From contig JAVBRM010000044.1 of NCBI GenBank assembly GCA_031548025.1, forward strand, positions 5,063 to 69,062: DNA of 64,000 nt, written 5' to 3'. Origin of the DNA: UBA5239 sp031548025 (GTDB taxonomy: Bacteria > Verrucomicrobiota > Lentisphaeria > Victivallales > Victivallaceae). Below, piece by piece: positions 59,875 through 64,000 of this stretch. A model generated the notes under the pieces. That model had not been told where the DNA came from. It did not search any database and was given only the letters and a program-made list of their open reading frames with translations. A program made the position numbers and the translations under genes. Each line of letters begins with the position of its first letter. The stretch's first letter is position 1.

Positions 59875-60912
59875 ATGGCAGGAAATTTACCGATTAAGTA
59901 TGATCTGGTGGAGCAACAGCTCAGGGAACGGCTTTTGTCCGGTTCTTTGACCGGCTTGCTGCCGGGCGTCCGTCAGTTGGCGCTGGAGTACGACGTAAAT
60001 TTCATGACCGTAAACAAAGCCATCAACCGGCTGGAAAAGGAAAATCTCGTCTACCGGATTCCGCGCAAGGGGACGTTTGTCCGTCGGCAGCGGAACATCC
60101 TGGTCGCTTACAACGATTCCAGTCCGACATTTTTCGAATTCGAACTGTATTCCACCATGATCGCCGCCATCCAGAAAGAATTCGCCCGGCATAACTGTTT
60201 CATGATTTTCGAGAATCTGTATGGAAAAAGCAAACAGACTCTGGAAAACCTTTTTTCCCGAATTGACGGTCTGGTTCTGTTCAGTTCGGAGCTTCCCAGT
60301 TTGAAACTGATCGGCTCCAAACCGATCGTCAGGACCATGGGCGTAATCGACAAATCGAACGTTGATCATATATCCTATGACAATAAAGAGGTAGGGGTCA
60401 TCGCCGCCAATTATCTGATGGACAAAGGACATGACACCTGCGCCTATATCGGTTATTGCAACAGAGCCCTGTTCGAACAACGCTACGAAAATTTCCGGAA
60501 CCGCCTGATCGAGAAAGGAAAAACCTGCATGTTTTTCGACTCGCCGCGCGAATTCACCAAACAATCGATTTTAGTTCAACTGGACGGTCTGGCCAAGGCC
60601 TCACCGCAGCCGACCGGTATTTTCTGCAGCACCGATTTCGAAGTAGGCATGGTGTTTCAGTTTATGATAAATCAGGGCAAACGCCACAATGTCGATTATC
60701 AGATCATCGGCTGCAATAACACCCGAATACTCGGCAGTTATCTGCCGGGAACCACTCCGGCTTCGATTGAACTGGGGCAGAAAGAGATCGGCAGTATCGC
60801 CGGTAAATTGCTGCTGCAGCGCATCGAGGGGCTGGAGTCAAAAACCGTCAAAAAGATTGTGACCCCCAAGCTGGTCACGCCAGAGCAAATCGAAGGAACC
60901 GAACGTCTATGA
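59875..60912 (+). CDS. GntR-type HTH regulator with LacI-type ligand-binding domain
   Basis: A 345-residue regulator with the same architecture as the one ending at 5,567: GntR winged helix (LPGVRQLALEYDVNFMTVNKAINRLEKENLVYRIPRKGTFV) then LacI-like sensor (FSRIDGLVLFSSELP, VDHISYDNKEVGVIAANYL, TCAYIGYCNRALFEQRYENF, YQIIGCNNTRIL). It is first of an operon with a GH43-like gene and presumably controls itself through the palindrome over its -10. AGGTG lies before the start. Confidence 0.86.
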   Translation: MAGNLPIKYDLVEQQLRERLLSGSLTGLLPGVRQLALEYDVNFMTVNKAINRLEKENLVYRIPRKGTFVRRQRNILVAYNDSSPTFFEFELYSTMIAAIQKEFARHNCFMIFENLYGKSKQTLENLFSRIDGLVLFSSELPSLKLIGSKPIVRTMGVIDKSNVDHISYDNKEVGVIAANYLMDKGHDTCAYIGYCNRALFEQRYENFRNRLIEKGKTCMFFDSPREFTKQSILVQLDGLAKASPQPTGIFCSTDFEVGMVFQFMINQGKRHNVDYQIIGCNNTRILGSYLPGTTPASIELGQKEIGSIAGKLLLQRIEGLESKTVKKIVTPKLVTPEQIEGTERL

Positions 60913-61937
60913 AAAATACCGCAATACAATTCATATCTCCGGCCCGAAATCAGGGGTTCCGCATGGATGGTTATTACATCTGGTGTGGCAGCGTAATCCA
61001 GGGGCCGGATTCGAAATACCATATGTTCGCCTCGCGCTGGCCGCGCGGTTATACTTTTCATCCCGGCTGGCTGACCGATTCGGAAGTAGTCCGGGCAGTC
61101 TCCGATTCACCGCTCGGGCCATTTGAATTTGTGGAAGTGATCTTGCCGCGCCGGGGCCAGGAATATTGGGACGGCTGTATGACTCACAATCCACGGATCG
61201 TCACCTGCGGCAATAAATATTTGTTGTTTTATACCGGATCAACTTATCCGTTTCCATACCGCGCTCCGAATGACGACGCCGACAACAATTCGCCGATAAC
61301 GATCGTCGCCCGCGCCAACAAGCGGGTCGGCATGGCGGTGGCGGATTCGCTGGAAGGTCCCTGGACTCGCTTCGACCAGCCGGTCCTGCCGGTCAAACCG
61401 GGAACTTACTACAGTTTTCTGACCTCAAATCCGAGTCCGGTGGTCAACCCGGACGGCTCGATTTATCTGATGTTCAAATCCCGTGCTTACGAAGGTTGGA
61501 AGCACGGCACCATGAGTATCGGAGTGGCGGAGGCCGCAAACTGGTATTCGCCTTTCCGGGTGGTAACCGATCAGCCGCTGTTCGGCGAAAATCAACTCGG
61601 CGAAGTCGAAGATCCGTTTGTCTGGCGCGACTCCGAAGGTTTTAAAATGATCGCCAAAGACATGCGCGGCGCCATCGGCGGCACCCCGGCTGACGGCATC
61701 GTCGCGACCTCTCCGGACGGCCTGAAGTGGAATGCCATCGGCCCGGCTTATGAGCGTACCGTTCAATGGGCGGACGGCGAGATCCAAAACCTCGCATTGT
61801 TGGAGCGTCCGCAAATCTTGTTTGAGGACGGACATCCGGCGTATTTTTATGCGGCGGCGGCTGAGAGATTTCCCTATTCCGACAAAACCACCGAAACCTG
61901 GAATTTGTCCATGAAAATCAGCAACTGTAAAATCTGA
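60909..61937 (+). CDS. GH43-like beta-propeller glycoside hydrolase
   Basis: A 342-residue protein without signal peptide, likely a five-bladed beta-propeller of the GH43/GH32-type clan. Blades are marked by GYYIWCGSVIQGPDSKYHMFASRWP, WDGCMTHNPRIVTCGNKYLLFYTGS, SNPSPVVNPDGSIYLMFKSRA, EVEDPFVWRDSEGFKMIAKDM and ERPQILFEDGHPAYFY. The motif EVEDPFVW holds acidic residues of the active-site kind. It overlaps the regulator stop as ATGA. The exact family and substrate are uncertain. Confidence 0.75.
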   Translation: MKNTAIQFISPARNQGFRMDGYYIWCGSVIQGPDSKYHMFASRWPRGYTFHPGWLTDSEVVRAVSDSPLGPFEFVEVILPRRGQEYWDGCMTHNPRIVTCGNKYLLFYTGSTYPFPYRAPNDDADNNSPITIVARANKRVGMAVADSLEGPWTRFDQPVLPVKPGTYYSFLTSNPSPVVNPDGSIYLMFKSRAYEGWKHGTMSIGVAEAANWYSPFRVVTDQPLFGENQLGEVEDPFVWRDSEGFKMIAKDMRGAIGGTPADGIVATSPDGLKWNAIGPAYERTVQWADGEIQNLALLERPQILFEDGHPAYFYAAAAERFPYSDKTTETWNLSMKISNCKI

Positions 61938-61946
61938 GGTGTTATC

Positions 61947-62006
61947 ATGACGATCAAAAGAAATTTTACACTCATTGAACTCCTGGAAGTTAACGCAATA
62001 ATTTAA
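61947..62006 (+). pseudogene. Truncated pseudopilin remnant, 19 codons
   Basis: An ATG frame encodes MTIKRNFTLIELLEVNAII then TAA. The first 13 residues match a pseudopilin leader, then Glu and Asn replace the usual Val and Ile, and a stop follows. It lies exactly where the other loci have a full pseudopilin gene, between the regulator/enzyme genes and the secreted protein. It could be a decayed gene or a short leader peptide. Confidence 0.75.
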
Positions 62007-62020
62007 GGAATATATTATTC

Positions 62021-64000
62021 ATGAAAAAACTGATCTTACTCCCATTTTTCCTGATCGGCTCCTGCATTTTCGCGGCGGAGACCGCCAAAAGCTGGCTTGG
62101 CGACAACGTTCTCTGGCGTCCGCGCGAAAATCTGGTTTTTTACCTGAAAAATGATTCTGGTAAAGAATTCAACCTGAAATTCACGGTCCGGGATCTGAAT
62201 ACTTATACCTATTATCCGTCGCGGACATTGGTCCAGGTGATCGCTCCCGACGATACGGTCATTGTTCGGGAATGGCTTGAGGACGACGGCATTACCGGCG
62301 CTGATTCCGGCAGGAATTTCAAACATCAGGACGGCATTTACGATCCTTTCGCCGACTATCAGTATCGTCAGTACCATCATTTCAATTCTCCCGGCGGCTA
62401 CCCGCCCGAAAAAGAGCGCTCACCCTATCTGGCCAACCCCGAAAAACTGCCGGTTCGTGAGTTCAAAGTGACAGTTCCCGCCTCATCTCAGGGGATTTAC
62501 CGCGTTTTCATTACCTCGACCTGGGACCTTTTCATTTCCATGAACACCGACCGGAAAATGCCCACAGGTATTCACCCCGGGACCGGGCCGCTGGCGGCGG
62601 TCGGTGATACTCTGGCTCAGAGTTGGTTCTTCTACCCGGCCGAATCGGCTGATCTCGGCATTGCCGTAACCGAAGAAATCGCCCCCTACTCCGCCATCAT
62701 AATCCTCAAAGACGAGGAAGGCAAGCTGGTCAAAAGCGCCAAAGCCTCCGCCTTCTGTACCTACCTGATGCCGGAAATCAGCAAGAAAAACTGTGCGTAT
62801 CAATTGAATCTGGAAGGCATCAAGCCCGGTCTGTGCCTGACGCTGCGCGGGGTTCCACAGATTCTCTTTCCCGATCGTGAAACCGCGGTTGAATTCAACG
62901 CCGGAATCATCCGCGACGGTAGCGGCAAGCCTTATTTCAACCGGAGCGGAGCAACCCTTTCCGACTGGGCTTACTCCCTCAAGCCGCAAGACCTCGAAAC
63001 TGGAATCACTTTAACCGAAGAACAGAAAAAAGCTCCGTTCAAAAAGAAGATCCCTTATCAGTATATTCTGGACGCCATTGCCGACCAGAATACCGACCCG
63101 GCCTCGCCGGATTACGGCAAAATCTCGGGGCGCCTTTCCGTTCAGGAATACGTCGTCAAATTCGACCTGCTGCTTGAAGCCCTCACAGAAAGCAAGGACG
63201 GCCGAAATCCGTTTCATGGCAATCCGGGATTGCTCCGCCGGATTTACCTGGCCGAGTTCCACACCAACGCCTCCATGACGCCCGGACTCCGTTTCACCCA
63301 CGACACCCCGAATGAACTGCGGTTCAAACGCCCGGAAGAGGTCAAAACCTTCTGGGATATCCAGACGCGCTCGAACTGGTATTCACTCGGGCTCGACGCC
63401 CGCTATGCCGGCCGAATCGGTGATATCCAGCCCTTGGCCGTCAAACACCTGCCGCCACAGGTTATCGAGGCGGAAAAACAGCTTTACCGTCTCTGGGCCG
63501 CCGGGCGCTTCAACATGCACGCCGCCGAGGTCGCCAACCAGTGGGGATATAATATCAATTCCCTAATCGGCGTTCACAAGCTGACCGGCGGCGACGACCT
63601 GAAACTCGAAATGGCCCGCCAGCAGGAAATGCTCATGACACCCGAATACATGGGCCGCCAAAATCCCGATATCACCCCCTACGACAAGAAACACGGCAAG
63701 CCCGACTCCGACGTGGGTATCTCCAACGCCGGTTATATCACCGAACACTGGGGATTCGACGGCGAATACGGTTCCCAGCAGGAAACACTCTGGAGCAACA
63801 TGTGCCGTTTCTTCCCGAGCAAGCGCACCGTAGCGTGGTTCAACCAGATTATCCCGCTGAAATCGCATATGATGGTTCCCCGCTATCCGGGCGCTTCCAA
63901 TATCTTCGATCAGTTCTGTTCGCCCACCGATTACAACACCCGGACCCGCGGCATGGCGCATAAACACGGCGTTTCCGCCGACTTCCTCGGCCAAGTGGAC
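62021..64000 (+). CDS. Large exported protein of unknown function (3' end outside window)
   Basis: An open frame of 660 codons runs to the window edge without a stop. It has a signal peptide (MKKLILLPFFLIGSCIFAAE). The N-terminal 320 residues appear beta-rich (NLKFTVRDLNTYTYYPSR, VREFKVTVPASSQGIYRVFI), and later parts contain helical, Trp-rich stretches (TFWDIQTRSNWYSLGLDARY, LWAAGRFNMHAAEVANQWGYN). The pattern GISNAGYITEHWGFDGEYGSQQE is notable but I cannot place it in a family. Position after a GH43-like gene suggests a glycan-related role. AAGGAATA precedes the start. Confidence 0.7.
   Translation, partial: MKKLILLPFFLIGSCIFAAETAKSWLGDNVLWRPRENLVFYLKNDSGKEFNLKFTVRDLNTYTYYPSRTLVQVIAPDDTVIVREWLEDDGITGADSGRNFKHQDGIYDPFADYQYRQYHHFNSPGGYPPEKERSPYLANPEKLPVREFKVTVPASSQGIYRVFITSTWDLFISMNTDRKMPTGIHPGTGPLAAVGDTLAQSWFFYPAESADLGIAVTEEIAPYSAIIILKDEEGKLVKSAKASAFCTYLMPEISKKNCAYQLNLEGIKPGLCLTLRGVPQILFPDRETAVEFNAGIIRDGSGKPYFNRSGATLSDWAYSLKPQDLETGITLTEEQKKAPFKKKIPYQYILDAIADQNTDPASPDYGKISGRLSVQEYVVKFDLLLEALTESKDGRNPFHGNPGLLRRIYLAEFHTNASMTPGLRFTHDTPNELRFKRPEEVKTFWDIQTRSNWYSLGLDARYAGRIGDIQPLAVKHLPPQVIEAEKQLYRLWAAGRFNMHAAEVANQWGYNINSLIGVHKLTGGDDLKLEMARQQEMLMTPEYMGRQNPDITPYDKKHGKPDSDVGISNAGYITEHWGFDGEYGSQQETLWSNMCRFFPSKRTVAWFNQIIPLKSHMMVPRYPGASNIFDQFCSPTDYNTRTRGMAHKHGVSADFLGQVD

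Overview
This is a chromosomal segment of a free-living or gut-associated Gram-negative bacterium. It most resembles the Lentisphaerota (Victivallis-like) branch of the PVC group. That is an inference from gene content: repeated single pseudopilin genes (FTLIELL motif) next to secreted glycan-degrading proteins, DUF4838 and DUF6259 families, large beta-helix exoproteins, many LacI/GntR/AraC/DeoR regulators, and secretins and lipoproteins that imply an outer membrane. Promoters are often near sigma-70 consensus and most genes have GGAG/AGGAG ribosome sites. I saw no rRNA, tRNA, integrase, transposase or CRISPR array.

Layout. 1-1,660: housekeeping tail of rseP and ispG. 1,773-6,676 (minus): GntR/LacI-type regulator, pseudopilin, DUF4838 exoprotein. 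6,986-9,174 (plus): an orphan phage-head cassette (putative scaffold, DUF5309-type major capsid, connector). 9,148-11,793 (minus): M28 peptidase and an AAA/DUF4143 ATPase preceded by three 33-bp-spaced repeats. 11,980-21,674 (minus): one tightly packed operon, secretin-like A, secretin-like B, pstS, pstC, pstA, pstB, phoU, phoB, phoR, behind a Pho-box-like promoter. 21,847-29,690 (minus): seven-gene sugar operon (PfkB kinase, FucI-like isomerase, IolB, FGGY kinase, FAD oxidase, Fe-S partner, class II aldolase), divergent from its DeoR-type repressor. 30,706-36,219: two AraC regulators facing a URO-D-family gene and an ADP-ribosylglycohydrolase, with a PP2C phosphatase and a 210-bp palindromic element between. 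36,220-42,706 (minus): regulator (GntR fused to a solute-binding-like domain), pseudopilin, desuccinylase-like enzyme, giant beta-helix protein. 42,981-44,440: hipBA. 44,485-48,108: ftsB-like gene, rho, coaE, NUDIX hydrolase. 48,114-56,047: LacI-controlled divergent locus (DUF6259, unknown exoprotein, pseudopilin, LacI / oxidoreductase, GH-like enzyme). 56,071-59,679 (minus): LacI, pseudopilin, beta-helix. 59,875-64,000 (plus): GntR/LacI-type regulator, GH43-like enzyme, a 19-codon pseudopilin remnant, and a large secreted protein running off the window.

How it works together. The dominant theme is a recurrent module: one local transcription factor, one pseudopilin, and one or two exported or cytoplasmic carbohydrate-active proteins. 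It occurs five times, each with different enzymes and a different regulator class, so the pseudopilin appears to be an obligatory companion of each glycan locus. A second theme is phosphate: the two secretin-like genes lead the Pst/Pho operon, so an outer-membrane pore or secretion function may be induced by phosphate starvation. The operon from 29,690 to 21,847 looks like a hybrid of inositol-branch and deoxy-sugar chemistry whose substrate cannot be fixed from sequence alone.
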